DNA of 64,000 nt from Dicyema japonicum (GCA_011109175.1 RDEW01000033.1:558001-622000); one strand, 5' to 3'; positions 44,924-55,854 are shown, numbered from the stretch's first letter. Numbers and translations: made by a program. Notes: generated by a model from the letters alone, not told the origin.

Positions 44924-45776
44924 CAGAGGTTGTCAAACGGTGTGCCGTGGCACACTAAGTGTGCCGCAAGACAATCTCTAGTGTGCCCCCTGCCAAACAC
45001 AAATTTGAATAATTTTATATACATTTTTGACCTAATTAATTTAAAAAGATAAACGAATTAAAATAATTACTAAAATTAAAATAATTATTTTTTATTATAC
45101 ATTAAATGACATTTACATTGGTTAACCATTATTTATTAATTTTTTAATAACGTGCGCATCAACGTGCTTATGGGTAAATCAGTTCGTCTTTCTTATAAAG
45201 ATTCTTATTTGTCATTTGGATTTATATGCAAAGATAAAAATAAACTACCTCAATGTCTAATTTGCATGGAAGTTTTGGCAAGTGATGCTATGGTTCCTAG
45301 CAAACTAAAGAGACATTTTACTTCCAAGCATCCGGACTATTCCGAAAAATCTGTGGATTATTTTACCCATTTGAAAAAAACAACTTAAGTATTATTTAGT
45401 TTTTACTATGAATCGTAGATCTGATGTTCAGTGAAACTTTTTTAAACACAAAGAATCATTGAAATGTTCATACCTGATCTCAGAAGTGATAGCAAAACAA
45501 CTAAAACCTCACATTATTGGCGAAAACTAGATAATCCCTGCTTGTCGTATTATTGCTCGGACTATGTTTAGTCATAAATATGAACAAAAAATAATGAAGA
45601 TAAACAATAATAATTAAGAATTCATTTTTATTAATAAAAATTTGGGCATTAAATTACCAATTTTTGTACTTAGTTTTACACATCTTAAAAATTTAATTTT
45701 TTTATATTTTAATGTGTGCCGTGGATTATTTTTTTACGATTAGTGTGCCGCGAGAATTATTTTTTGAAAAGCTCTG
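44924..45776 (+). mobile_element. 853-bp hAT deletion derivative with 8-bp target-site duplication
   Basis: GTATAGAG flanks both ends (44916-44923 and 45777-45784). The termini CAGAGGTTGTCAAAC and inverted CAGAGCTTTTCAAAA are hAT-like. Subterminal GTGTGCCG motifs occur on both sides (GTGTGCCGTGGCACAC on the left is palindromic). Inside, 45152-45388 is an open BED-finger exon: SYLSFGFICKDKNKLPQCLI, CMEVLASDAMVPSKLKRHFT, SKHPDYSEKSVDYF (ZBED5-type). SLKCSYLISEVIAKQLKPHI follows before the frame breaks. The catalytic domain is deleted. The intact duplication suggests a fairly recent insertion. Confidence 0.9.
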
Positions 45777-45784
45777 GTATAGAG

Positions 45785-46430
45785 TCTTTCAATATCATAA
45801 ATATTAGCGGTTACGTGCATTCAAAAAATATAATAAAACACAAGAATTAACAGTAAATCACATACTATCATTAATAATAGTTAGTGGTTTTACTGATAGT
45901 TAATTTGATAATGAACAAGCTTTATTTTTACTAAATCAGAATATCGGTAAGACTATTGAGGGGTTCAATCATCGACCAATTTTACTGCAGGTATGGTCTT
46001 GATAACTCTATGCAACCTTCTTTATCGTGGTGAATGATTGTTTCCACCATTCTGTGGGCAATATTTCTTCCAATAATCGGATGTAGACTTTGGCGACCTT
46101 GTATCTTACCGTGTGATCCGTCTAGGCCACGTGACCGTTATAGGACCATTAGTCAAATGGTAATCCTTTTGGCCTTGCCTGCAGACCATGTAGTCCATTT
46201 GGTTGTACATTTTGGTCAGGGTCCCATGCTGGTCTCTACTCGTCCCTGTAGCGATGTGTCAACCACCTTGGAATCGCCATCTTCCGCGGCAATGATGCCT
46301 AATTTGTTACAGTGTTTAATGTTGAGTTTAAAAAATCTTCATGTCTCAGAACCAAGATGACCAGCTTATTTCACTCCCGTTTCGAGACTATATTTCTATT
46401 CATTTTATTTGAGAGTACATTGGTGGTAAT
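45785..46430. other. No gene identified
   Basis: A plus frame at 46034-46360 is open but low-complexity in look. Minus frames give short readable pieces (IIAAEDGDSKVVDTSLQGRV) that match no family I know. Confidence 0.35.
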
Positions 46431-46439
46431 GAAACATAA

Positions 46440-46913
46440 TTAATAATCAAAAATAGTTCCGAAATCATATCCATATTTTTTACTCAAAGTCGAAGGAGTT
46501 TCTGAGTAAATACTTTTGACTTTCATGTCAGCCCCGACACTTTTGAGGTATATTATTGATGTTAAACTACCATTTTCAACTGCCAGGTGAATTGGAGTTA
46601 ATAATTCGTTATTTTTTATATTAATGTTAGCATTGTGATGCAAAAGGAGTCTGATAATCTCCACGTTGTCTAGCACTGTATATATAGCTTAAACCAAAAT
46701 AGCAGCCCAGTGGAGAGGAGCAAGTCCTCCGCAGTCGTTGTCTTTGAAATTAGGGTCACAGTCAGTATTTCTTAATAGGAATTCAACTTTGGATCTGTTC
46801 TGTGAATAAACTGCGTGATGGAGATCAAATAAATAATTTCTGTCTGCTTTGACTAAGTGTAGTTCTATGGAATGATGATTCAGTGCACCTTTCTGTTGCT
46901 TTGTTTTCTTCAT
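46440..46913 (-). CDS. Small ankyrin-repeat protein
   Basis: Two exons. The first (46913-46696) encodes a basic N terminus, then DLHHAVYSQNRSKVEFLLRN, DCDPNFKDNDCGGLAPLHWA. The second encodes DNVEIIRLLLHHNANINIKN, ELLTPIHLAVENGSLTSIIY and GADMKVKSIYSETPSTLSKK. These are about three and a half ankyrin repeats (PLHWAA/PIHLAV, .EII.LLL, A.IN). An intron of about 25 nt (near 46671-46695) would join AAI-L to DNVEII exactly at repeat register if one more G were present at the donor, so a one-base homopolymer slip is likely. No further domain; partner unknown. Ankyrin stacks bind proteins, so no specific role can be given. Confidence 0.75.
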
Positions 46914-47335
46914 TCACGAATTTGTCCTCAACTTAATTGTTATCGTGCTTTTGTTTACTTAAATTTAATTTGGCCACAATCAATATTACGTTCAATATCA
47001 CAAATCTTTAAATTGTGATGCCCTTCCCAATTGCTTTTGTTCAAACCACGAAAACGTCAGAATTTTGTTTGATCAAATTCAATCAATATATTTATTTACC
47101 TCCAGTTTTTTAAGTGAGGGAACTCTGTGGTTGGCAGGAACGTAGCATTCGAATACGGAGTTCCAGAGATCAGTCGAATTAATCTGACGTGAAGGGAAAT
47201 TTTCTGCATACCAGGAGAAAAAGAGGTGTCCTATCTATATTCTCTGGTTATGGAAATTCCGTTTCCACCGACATTTGAGAAAAAACATACTACTCAGGCC
47301 ACGTTTGATAATCTAGTTCAGTGTTTCTCAACGAG
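46914..47335. other. No gene seen; intergenic
   Basis: A hAT-like terminus (CAGTGTTTCTCAACG) occurs at 47321 beside the next LINE; no partner end found. Confidence 0.45.
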
Positions 47336-47339
47336 AGGC

Positions 47340-47930
47340 GATTTTTTTCTTTCAGGAAATTATTATTATTATTTAAGCCAAAGAAACACCGTCTTAACCA
47401 ATAACTAATATTCAGGTGATCCCGGCATCTCTCAATAATCGGGCCATTTTTTCTCGATGCTCCGACTGTGATCCACGCATTTTCTATACGGACGGGGTCT
47501 TTTTCCTTTTCTCTTCTGAAATTGCCTCCAGTTGCCTCTATGATAGACTCGAGTGCTCTGGGGCAATTTCTTTATCTGTATTTTTATAGTAACTATTTGC
47601 TCTTGACTGGATATCTTGAATTTTTGTTAAGTTCGTTGCCGACAGGTTAGATCCCCATGCAGCACATGCATAGCCTATTGTTGGCTCGACATACTGCTTG
47701 TAGAGGGTCCCGATACCTGGCGGATAAATTTTTCCACAGTTCCAAAGGAAGGCCTTTACAAAATTGATCTTCTTTGCACAGGTTGATATGATAGATTCCA
47801 CATGGGCTGAGAAGCAGAGGAAAGTATCAAAAGTTACTCCCAGTATCTTCTGCGTTTTCTTTTGTGGTATAGGTACTCCATTTAACGTGACATCAATTGT
47901 TTGCGTTCCCATCTTTCTATTCTTAGTAAA
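47340..47930 (-). mobile_element. Jockey-like LINE, C-terminal half of RT
   Basis: Clean 124-residue minus frame: DVTLNGVPIPQKKTQKILGV, TFDTFLCFSAHVESIISTCA, KKINFVKAFLWNCGK, TLYKQYVEPTIGYACAAWGS and TKIQDIQSRANSYYKN, continuing after a shift to RCRDHLNISYWL. It parallels family B (KILGVTLDTHLCLSPHV, IYKQYIEPCFSYACASWG) but is a different subfamily with a TAATAATAATAA-type tail. Confidence 0.88.
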
Positions 47931-48054
47931 TGATTTTTTAATAAGTGATTTTTTTAATTATGAAATATTTATACTTAAATTTATTTTAAATAATTAAATA
48001 ATATAGCATTGACTTTTTGACAAAGGCGAAAAATTTTTTATAGGGCGACAACGA

Positions 48055-48350
48055 CAGTCAATGATGATCCGGATCCTACTTGCGAACACTGAAATACAAA
48101 TCTGGGTCGGTTCAAAGCGATCCCGTGAATTTGAGACACATATTGGCACTCTTCAAGGAGATTCTTTATCGCCACTACTATTTGTTATCCATCTGGAAGC
48201 TGACCTTGGGGAACTACGATCCAAAACTGAGCAGACTTCGATCACTTAAAAGAGAAACTCAATTGACATATGAGAAATGGAGAACAAAGTCGGTTCACTA
48301 CTCGGTGATTGGGAAGATGTTCAGCGAAGGAAAATGTTATCGATTCCTGC
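48055..48350 (+). mobile_element. Family-A LINE fragment
   Basis: Frame MIRILLANTEIQIW and FETHIGTLQGDSLSPLLFVI (RT block before YADD), then a jump to KVGSLLGDWEDVQRRKMLSI. The YADD segment is deleted. The next frame is open to 48466 but unrelated. Confidence 0.7.
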
Positions 48351-48479
48351 ACTTAAAGACTAAAGTCCACGTGGATAAACTATTCACACGTCTCAACATC
48401 CATAAAGGTGCGTTTATACATTTATTCTGCCTATTTTGCTGTACAACACATGAACGTGGGGTTTGAATCAAACTTGTAA

Positions 48480-49544
48480 TGAAAACCTTGCTTTTTACAG
48501 AAAACAACTGAAATCCCTATTGGACATAAGCTATCCGAAGGTGATCAGCAACCAGAACTTATACACTATCTGTAAATCTGCGACTGAAAAATGCTGATCA
48601 CTCACGACTTCCGAAAAATCGCAATCTCAGGAGGAACGTGGAGGCGTCTGACTACAAAGATTATCCGGGTCCAGCACAAGCGACGTCAATGAATTAACTT
48701 TCTTGTTGCGAATGTGTGCAATAATAACACGTGGTTGACTGATAACTCATCTTTTTCATGTTCATAAACACCGAAATATCAGTTTGACATCTTTATCAAT
48801 ATATCCTTTCAAATTAAGGGGGTGTTGTATTTCTATCCCCCATGTTTATGATAGGCAAAATTAACAGCGAAACCTTTGACTTCTGATTTATTCAATAATT
48901 ACACGTAATTCTATTGATTTGAAAGGGATCCTTCTTAATTTCAGGATCATTACCCCCTCTTTCGTTATCTGGCAGAACAATCCTTTATTATGAAATTTAT
49001 TTACAATTGCACTCCATAATTGGTAGAATAATAGTTCACAAGATTTCCCTTATTTTCAAATAAGGAGATGGTGGAGTTGGCCCGTCAGACAAACGTAGTC
49101 ATAAGCCTCCGAGTAAGAGAAACCGAGTGATGACTACAGGATGGCCAATATCAGTAAACACATTAACTTGAGCTTCGTATCATCAGAGATTAATAGCAAT
49201 AGATTTTCCTGACTGATAGTCATAATGTTTACAATTTCCTAAGTCGTTTAGCAAGTAACGTCGGTAGTTGGGGAAGAAACGAGTGGCTTTCATCAAAGGA
49301 GTTATGTCCAAGATACTTCCAACAAGATCTAGAACATATAACCAGCCGATTAAAATGGAGTCAAAAAAATAAACACTTTTTTCAGATTTGAAATATGATA
49401 AAACGTATATTCCTCTTCAATTTTGAGTTACAAGTGACTCAACAGTCATTCTACACGAAAACTCTGGGACGTAAAATTTTACTCGGTGGCATATTCAATT
49501 TGCATCGAAAGATGTTTGTCTCCAGAACACTCTAATGTTTTTCC
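48480..49544. other. No gene seen; intergenic
   Basis: AT-rich; no conserved block recognised on either strand. Confidence 0.5.
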
Positions 49545-49552
49545 AAGGATAA

Positions 49553-49854
49553 TAATAATAAAGCCTTTTCACGAGAGCCATAGTATTTATAGCTCCGCAT
49601 AGGCAGGACATACACTGTATTTATGTTAAGAACAGTTAATTTTAACTAATCGTAGAACAAAGGAATGATCTTCACTTCTTTTTCTTGTGTGTGGATCCTT
49701 TCTAGACAATCCAGTTCCGAGTGAGTATCCACTGATGACGGCGTCACTCGTCAAACCCTTTCTGCATCGTAGATGCGTGGAACCTTCCACCAGGTGAACA
49801 GCAGCGAGATTTGAACCCATAGCCTAAGCCCGACACCTAACCACTATGCCACCT
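49553..49854 (-). mobile_element. SINE S1, full-length: tRNA-derived head, unique body, LINE-like 3' tail
   Basis: Bounded by AAGGATAA at 49545-49552 and 49855-49862. Read on the minus strand it starts AGGTGGCATAGTGGTTAGG, holding a perfect pol III A box (TGGCATAGTGG). It continues to the B box GGTTCAAATCT about 30 nt on (10 of 11 to consensus), then CGCTGC. A unique body follows, with GGGTTTGACGAGTGACGCCG and AACTGGATTGTCTAGAAAGG. The last 50 nt, GCGGAGCTATAAATACTATG then CTCGTGAAAAGG and ATT repeats, align with the 3' ends of family-A LINEs (GCGGGGCTATAAACACTATG, TTCGTGAAAGG, ATA repeats at 57.6 kb). About 300 bp. The LINE tail is presumably how it borrows family-A machinery. Confidence 0.92.
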
Positions 49855-49999
49855 AAGGATAAGTAAGAGTTAAAAAACTGGCAATTAATTAAAGTCATAA
49901 AAGACAATCACAGCACATTAACTTTTTATGCTCAAACCTCTTTAAAAATTGTATTTATAAAATTTTCAGAAAAATATGAACAAATAAAAATAATATTCA

Positions 50000-50830
50000 A
50001 AAAATTATATACCTTGAAGCTGCTTTACGGGAGTCAAAACCGATAATGGATGAAAAGACAAACATTATTGCGTATGCTGACGACGTAGACTTTATTTCAA
50101 ACGACAAAATACCGCTCACCCGCTTGATGGAAGAAGTGCCTAGAAGACTTGCCGAATGGTTCCTAACAGTAAATCCCGACAAGACTGAGGTAACTGAACT
50201 CAAGAGGGAAGAAACAAAGACGGAAAAGTACTGGCGCAAGTGCAAAAAGCTTGGCTCCCTCCTATGAGACCATGAAGAAATTACAAGAAGGAAAACCCTA
50301 GCACAAACTGCCCTCTCCAAGAACACCTGGCTCCACAAAAAAGGCCTTGACATTATAACAAAAACTCGATTATACAACTCGCTAGTGAAACCCATACTAC
50401 TGTATAACGCTGGTACCTGGGCCTGCTCAAGAAATGAAGAGGCTTAATGCGCTTGATAGAGACCAACTACGGCATATGATGTTCGAAAGAAGTGATACGA
50501 AAATGTCATCTATTCTTTTTTATAAGAGGACAAAGACCTCAGTAATTTCTAATGAGATTCTGGATACACGATGGAGGCTTTTCGGCCATATTCTGCGACT
50601 GGACCTAGATGCTTCCGCGAACGTAGTTATGGAGGATTACTTCATGTTGGAGGCTCCTCGTTTCCGTGGTCGCCCAAGGACGAGACTGCCAGTCGATCTC
50701 GACGAGGTCCTCAAAGAAATGTGACGGTTACTGCGGCTTTGAATAGGAGGAAGTGGATGAAACTAACCAGTGATTTGCTAACTCGTGTACACATGCTTTG
50801 TCAAGTCCTATGACATAGCGATAAGTGCTA
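50000..50830 (+). mobile_element. Family-A LINE, RT palm to 3' end
   Basis: Frames read IIAYADDVDFISNDKIPLTR (active site YADD near 50075), RRLAEWFLTVNPDKTEVTEL, KKLGSLL, TRLYNSLVKPILLYNAGTW, RLNALDRDQLRHMMFERSDT, ISNEILDTRWRLFGHILRLD and RFRGRPRTRLPVDLDEVLKE. The 3' end GACATAGCGATAAGTGCTAA runs into AATAATTATT. Diverged from the 56-kb copy; broken by three shifts. Confidence 0.88.
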
Positions 50831-50879
50831 ATAATAATTATTCAAAAAATTATGTTAGTTATATAATTCGTCGGATTTG

Positions 50880-51235
50880 ACACGGGTGATGGCAAGAGGC
50901 TAGATTGCGTATGCCGTAGAACCAAAGGAGTGTCGATTGGGATTCAACGTGCACAGACACTGAAGGAATCCCCTCAACTCATCGTTGGTTCTGCAGCAAG
51001 TATTTCTGAAGATTTGAAATGGAGGAAGTACCGTGATATTGGGATCGATTCGCCTTCCACCCGATCTCCGTTGAGACGTCGGCGTGCTTGTCCCCAGCAC
51101 AACAAAATTCACCAGGTTGATTAGGTGGTTTGCAGGACTGAGAAAGGAAGAGCCTATAATGGCACAATAGCTCTTCCACAACATCGGGCTCGCGATCATG
51201 AAGGGTAACTCCTATTGTGTGCTTAATGCCTGAAA
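50880..51235 (+). mobile_element. Family-C LINE, C-terminal fragment
   Basis: Plus frames read GDGKRLDCVCRRTKGVS, LIVGSAASISEDLKWRKYRD, and after shifts IPISVETSACLSP and LAIMKGNSYCVLNA. These align with the GDGKRPDG, VGSAV..LYSAEKTM..KEKKY, PIVVETTG and VAIVRGNATSIM blocks of the copy at 52.5-53.3 kb. An internal piece is deleted after GDGKR. Confidence 0.65.
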
Positions 51236-51367
51236 ATTGACTTTTAATTAATTTTCTTGAATTTATTTATATTCTGCCTACTTATTACAGTCATCTACCA
51301 AAATAATCATTTTATAAATTTAAACAAAACACATTTATAAATAAATATTAGTAAACATAAGCAAAAA

Positions 51368-52396
51368 TCATATAAAGTAGGGAGTAATAATTCCAGCAGG
51401 TATGACTCTGTCCTGATCGGGGACCGCATCAAACACCATCACAGACCTAGTGAGGTCACAGTTTATCCTCATAATGGCTGCCTGATTTCCACACCGGTAA
51501 CAATAGTTGGGGGCTGACCAGATTGTCACAACCTTATCATCAAACATGTACTTGATCCCTAAACTCACAATCGCCACCAACCCTCATTCACCAACTGGTG
51601 GGCTCGGCAGATCAGAGAGAGCTCGTTTACACGACAAAACTACGATTACTAAAATCACTACTGAGTTGGCCACCGAGGATCCAAATAGCCAACCTGCCCC
51701 TCGTGGGCTTATACTCCAAGACTCGACCTCTTCTGGATCAGACCAAAGAAGATCAGAGAAAGCCCCTGTGTTAGGAACTTCTTGATTTCTGTTGAGTAAT
51801 CTGACCTGGTCGAGGGTATTCAAGTGCGGACTGAGGCCTCCGTGTACACAAAACACGTGCCCACCGACAATCTAAAATTTCCATATAATAATACAGCAGT
51901 AAGAGTGAGGTAGTCGAAGACCTCACAGCAGTGTCTCCAGGCGGATGAATTCCCGTACTTATTGAGACATTCGTCGTAAAATCCATAGACCTTGGTAATG
52001 TTCCGCGTCTCATGGTTTCCCCGGATAAGGGTAATCCTGTTGGGGCACTTTGCCTTGAGCAGGAGAAGGTAAGTCAGTGTCTCAAGACTGTAATGACCCC
52101 TGTCCACGTAGTCACCCTGAATCGGTCAAAACTATTACCAGAAATATGTAATTTGTGGTTTCCACGTCACCCCCGATTTCAAAGAGCCGGATCAGGTCGT
52201 AAAACTGACCGTGAATGTCCCCACAAATTGTCACGGGAAGATCTACTCGTTGGACGTTGGACTCCTCCATTAGAATCTCAATAACATAGCTGCAGAGGTT
52301 CTAGGCGAATTAAACTAAAAGTGATACTCTGAGACAAGATTCCGGGAGATATTTGCATTCCTTGCAAATTGAGATCCATTTATCGAGATCACACAT
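51368..52396 (-). CDS. PPP6C: Serine/threonine protein phosphatase 6 catalytic subunit
   Basis: PPP-family metallophosphatase of PP6 type. The ATG at 52396 gives [20 protein letters not shown], a 27-nt intron, [40 protein letters not shown], a 22-nt intron, [60 protein letters not shown], a 23-nt intron, [53 protein letters not shown], a 22-nt intron, [14 protein letters not shown], a 23-nt intron, [30 protein letters not shown] and the C terminus TPYFI (51368 stop). All metal motifs (GDIHG, GDYVDRG, RGNHE, plus the two His regions HGGLSP and CRAHQ) are intact. TPYF-hydrophobic and MEESNV.P mark PP6 rather than PP4 or PP2A. No frame breaks. Confidence 0.95.
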
Positions 52397-52510
52397 CAAA
52401 CAATTTTTAAAAAGATAAAAAATAGCATTTAATTATTAAAAACTTAATCCTCTAAAATATTATATCGATTATATTAAATAATCAGTTAATTTATCCCCAG
52501 TAAAGCATAT

Positions 52511-53330
52511 TTAAAACTGCCATCCATCCAAAGTGGACCCCGCCGACATTATCGACGTTGCGTTGCCTCTCACGATTGCAACAGAGATCAACTGGAGTAG
52601 CCACCGGGTCTCACGTGCGTCGTGGCTTTTTAGTGTAGCTAAGCGTCCAAGTTTCTTTAGGAAGCGAAGCGATTTTCCACTTATTCCTCCAGTTGTCTCG
52701 ACCACTATCGGATAAAACGCGAATCGGTCGCGTAGCGCTTCGTACTTCTTCTCCTTTGCCATCATCGTTTTTTCCGCGGAATACAGTGTGTCTACCGCGC
52801 TCCCGACAATGTTGGACGGGCAAAGCGTGTCGACACAAGTAGCGTCCCAGACCAAAGGTTTCCCCTCTTCGAATGGGAAAATTGTGATCCCGTCGGGACG
52901 TTTTCCGTCTCCTCTGTCCAGACCAACAGGTTCTAGTATGGCTGGGTATCCCGCAGACTCCAGGGCTCGCTTGACAATTCCGTTGATCGCCTTGTGTCTT
53001 GGGAATCGTCCTGCACTCCTTCGACAAGAGAGGGCATGGAGTCCATAACAATCGACGGTTGCGCCACATCGGCATTTGTGGGTCCGGCAAATCTCCAGTC
53101 CAAGTCTGGTGGAGATGCCGATGCGGACAGTATCGTCGTCAAGATGGGTCCCGACACTGCCAACTGGGAGTGCATTGATCCATGCGCCACTCGATTCGCA
53201 TCTTCCAGTGACTAGACATGCACGTCTGTGTTGGTTTGATTGGTTCAGAAGCCTCTCATATTTATCCTCGCAGATGGTCCTGTAACGATCTTTCTGCTCA
53301 GGCATCATCCCCTTCAAATGCTCCATCTCT
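52511..53330 (-). mobile_element. Family-C LINE, C-terminal module in a long intact frame
   Basis: 271-residue uninterrupted minus frame: RYRTICEDKYERLLNQSNQH, SSGAWINALPVGSVGTHLDD, DTVRIGISTRLGLEICRTHK, a Cys/His cluster (CRCGATVDCYGLHALSCRRS), AGRFPRHKAINGIVKRALES, LEPVGLDRGDGKRPDGITIF, GKPLVWDATCVDTLCPSNIV, FAFYPIVVETTGGISGK, LRFLKKLGRLATLKSHDARE and VAIVRGNATSIMSAGSTLDG. The RT part upstream is missing. The intact frame makes it the youngest family-C piece here. The function of this module is unproven; a zinc-binding and PD-(D/E)XK-like nuclease fold is my inference from C..C..H..C and D.KRPDG...VWDATC. Confidence 0.88.
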
Positions 53331-53399
53331 GTGATTTCAGATGATTAATTAAAATAAATAAAAACTTAATTAAAATAAATAAATTTAAAATTAATAAAC

Positions 53400-53580
53400 A
53401 TTTTGCGGCTAGATTCCGGGATGAATCAAAGCACCTTTGCAAACAGTCGCCGATTCGTACATGTGTGGGATCGAGAAAGGAACATCGGGCAAAGATGAGA
53501 ACTTTATTCGAACATATCGGGATCACGTGATAATTAGTTATGATTTTTGACCGTGGTCTTGGGGTGTTTAAATAAATAAA
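53400..53580 (+). mobile_element. Family-B LINE, 3' tail fragment
   Basis: Frame CKQSPIRTCVGSRKEHRAKM and RTLFEHIGIT, a diverged version of VRACVGTREEHRKRMRIL. The 3' UTR GACCGTGGTCTTGGGGTGTT and AAATAAATAAA tail follow. Extremely 5'-truncated. Confidence 0.8.
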
Positions 53581-53599
53581 CATTTCGTTGACGGCCTTG

Positions 53600-55140
53600 C
53601 TGTCAACCACGTGGCTTGAATTATGTGATATCGTCATTATCGCAAAGACACCGTCCCACTGAAATTTTCACTGAACGAAGGGGCTCAGTAATTTTCAGGG
53701 GATGAACCATTTTCTTTGTCTTCTTATCTCTTTGGGTAGCAACAACCTCTGGACTCCTTATTGGATTCCGTATAGGTGGAGTCACATCATAATTGTGTCA
53801 GTTTCAGAACTGACAGAATAAGCGACCAGAATCAAATAAATCACGAAAACTGTCTCCAAATGCACATTTATGTTAACTGACATTACACAACGTAGCTTTG
53901 ATCATTGGCATTTGAACTCACGGACTTGAACGTCAAAAAATATTTGGCGTCGCTAATCAGCTGGTCTGTCGAATACGAAAAGATGAGTGACCATAACCAG
54001 ATCTTTTTGAACTTTAAAACACAAAGTTCTCAAATAATTCTGGCAACCCTAATCATCTATGACCTCACCAATTAGAAAGGCTTAAATAATACGACGTAGG
54101 ACTCATGGAAGCCGACCATCCGACCTCCATCAACGAAATGGTTAAATGTAAGATTATCTGCAATGCAAGGAAACGAATCATCTCAATGATATCATCCCTT
54201 TCCCTCCAGATACTTTGAGTAAAAATAAAACAAAAAATAAAAGAACCAAACAAGGGGAAGTCCTCAGCCGACAATCCTGATAATCCAGAATCCATTTCCT
54301 CAACAAGGAAATTACCAAATCTTAAAAGACAAAAGCGTGAAACGTTGTGAGAAGCTATCCAAAGTTCTCATTGGAAACCCTTCTATGAAGGAGTTCTGGA
54401 ACAAAATTAAATTTTAAGAGGTCCACCACCGATCGACACAAAGATGTCCATGTGGAATCAAACTCCTTAATGAAGTTTTGTACATCTATATCCCACAAAA
54501 ACTCGAACGACCACCAAGTCTATCTGAAGAAGATAAATCAAGACAATCAAATTATTGTACCTGGTATGAAATCCGACGAGCATTCTCAACCAGTGGAGGT
54601 CATAGAAGAAATGCTTGATTCTGACCCCATATTTTCTCATCTACGGATTGAGATTTTCCCAACAAAATCATTTGTAACATTGTTTACTACGTGTAAACGG
54701 AACGACAACATCAAAACAATAATCCTCCTTAATAATAAGATTATTAAAATGAATAGCACACAAACATCATGGGAGTTATGTTTGACCAGGGACTTTCTTA
54801 TCCCTAACATGTTTTGACAGTCCTGGATTAAGAGAATGATAATCCTAAAATCGTCTTAAAAGCTCTTGGAGCAATGCTGGATCTCTTACTAATATCTAAG
54901 ACAATTTGCCTGACCAGTAGTGACTATGAGAGTGCAACGTGGTTAATGGACATTTCCCATACCTCAATGAATAAATTGAACAAGATCCACGAAGCTATCA
55001 ACAGAATTATCGGCCATAATTTACAGTCTACGACTTTTGAATCACTTCTACTCAAACCACAACGAAAATTAGTGAGGGAGACAAATTTAAAAAAGTGCCT
55101 TTACGACATTGTTATCAAATACATCAAAAATCACTAGAGA
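53600..55140 (+). mobile_element. Jockey-like LINE, heavily decayed (endonuclease to RT C terminus)
   Basis: Frames give SDHNQIFLNFKTQ at about 53990 (end of the APE domain, SDHN.I), KRCEKLSKVLIGNPSMKEFW, NQTP/SLMKFCTSISHKNSND and a longer open piece at 54452-54817. At 54930-55137 the RT C-terminal pattern SATWLMDISHTSMNKLNKIH, EAINRIIGHNLQST appears. Many stops; the middle of the RT is deleted. Confidence 0.55.
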
Positions 55141-55321
55141 TACAAAATGACTCAGAACCCTATATGGAGAGCGGTTCAGAATGTCAAAATGCCGTCCAAC
55201 CTTCAAATTCTCATCTTAGTCTGATGTTCCCCCTCGAGCACACTCAAGCACGTATGTTACCAGTGGATGCTTTCCCTTTTTGTGATATAATTGGATATAC
55301 CAATGGTGGTGTATATGTTAT

Positions 55322-55700
55322 GTTATCCAAATTAAGTCGTGTCCGACCCTTGAGATCTCATGAACCAATTTTCTCCACTCTCTCCGATCCGTCGCAATTT
55401 GGAGTAGCCTTGATATAGGCATTCCCATGACGTCTTCTACCGTGGATAGCCACTGAGTCCTCGGTCGACCAGGTCTTCTCTTCCCAGTAATATTGCTCAC
55501 CATAATGGTTCTTTCCAGGGAATCAGAGCGGACAACATGCCCAAAGAACGCCAATCTGTGTTTTTTCTATTCTTCCTTCTAGCGAAATGTATGCCTCCAC
55601 CCGTTTGAGTACATCGGTGTTTGTTATTTTGGAAGTCCAAGGGATTCTTAGTAAACTCCTCCAGCACCAAAGTTCAAAAGCATCAATTTTTCATCTATCC
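55322..55700 (-). mobile_element. RTE-like LINE, C-terminal fragment
   Basis: Minus frames read FELWCWRSLLRIPWTSKITN, DVLKRVEAYISLE, MAFFGHVVRSDSLERTIMVS, NITGKRRPGRPRTQWLSTVE and RREWRKLVHEISRVGHD. This is the FE.WCWRR.LRI.W...TN, GH..RSD.LE, GKR.RGRP..RW.D, W...V pattern of RTE/BovB-type and related elements. Distinct from families A-C. Confidence 0.85.
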
Positions 55701-55854
55701 GCCTTTTTGTGAGTATAATGTAATATATTATCACGCCCTAAAATTAGATCACTACCCGAACATGCCAGATATTGCAAATCATTGCAGAGAGCTACGCTAA
55801 AAGGCAAACACGTCAGACGAGAGTAAAAAAAAGAGCTTAATATCCAACAAAGGG

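Noticed and set aside
46034-46360. 108-codon plus frame as a gene
   Set aside because: No family match and an unusual Pro/Leu/Arg composition; minus frames are equally readable, so it is unsupported.
49626-49820. 64-codon minus-strand frame
   Set aside because: Lies wholly inside the SINE and has no family resemblance.
49780-49854. A functional tRNA gene
   Set aside because: A and B boxes are good but the acceptor and anticodon stems do not close, and the sequence continues into a body with LINE tail and TSD: a SINE head.
51507-51785. Plus-strand frame of 92 codons
   Set aside because: Antisense shadow of PPP6C exons.
52611-53215. Several overlapping frames on both strands
   Set aside because: Shadows of the intact family-C frame at 52511-53326.
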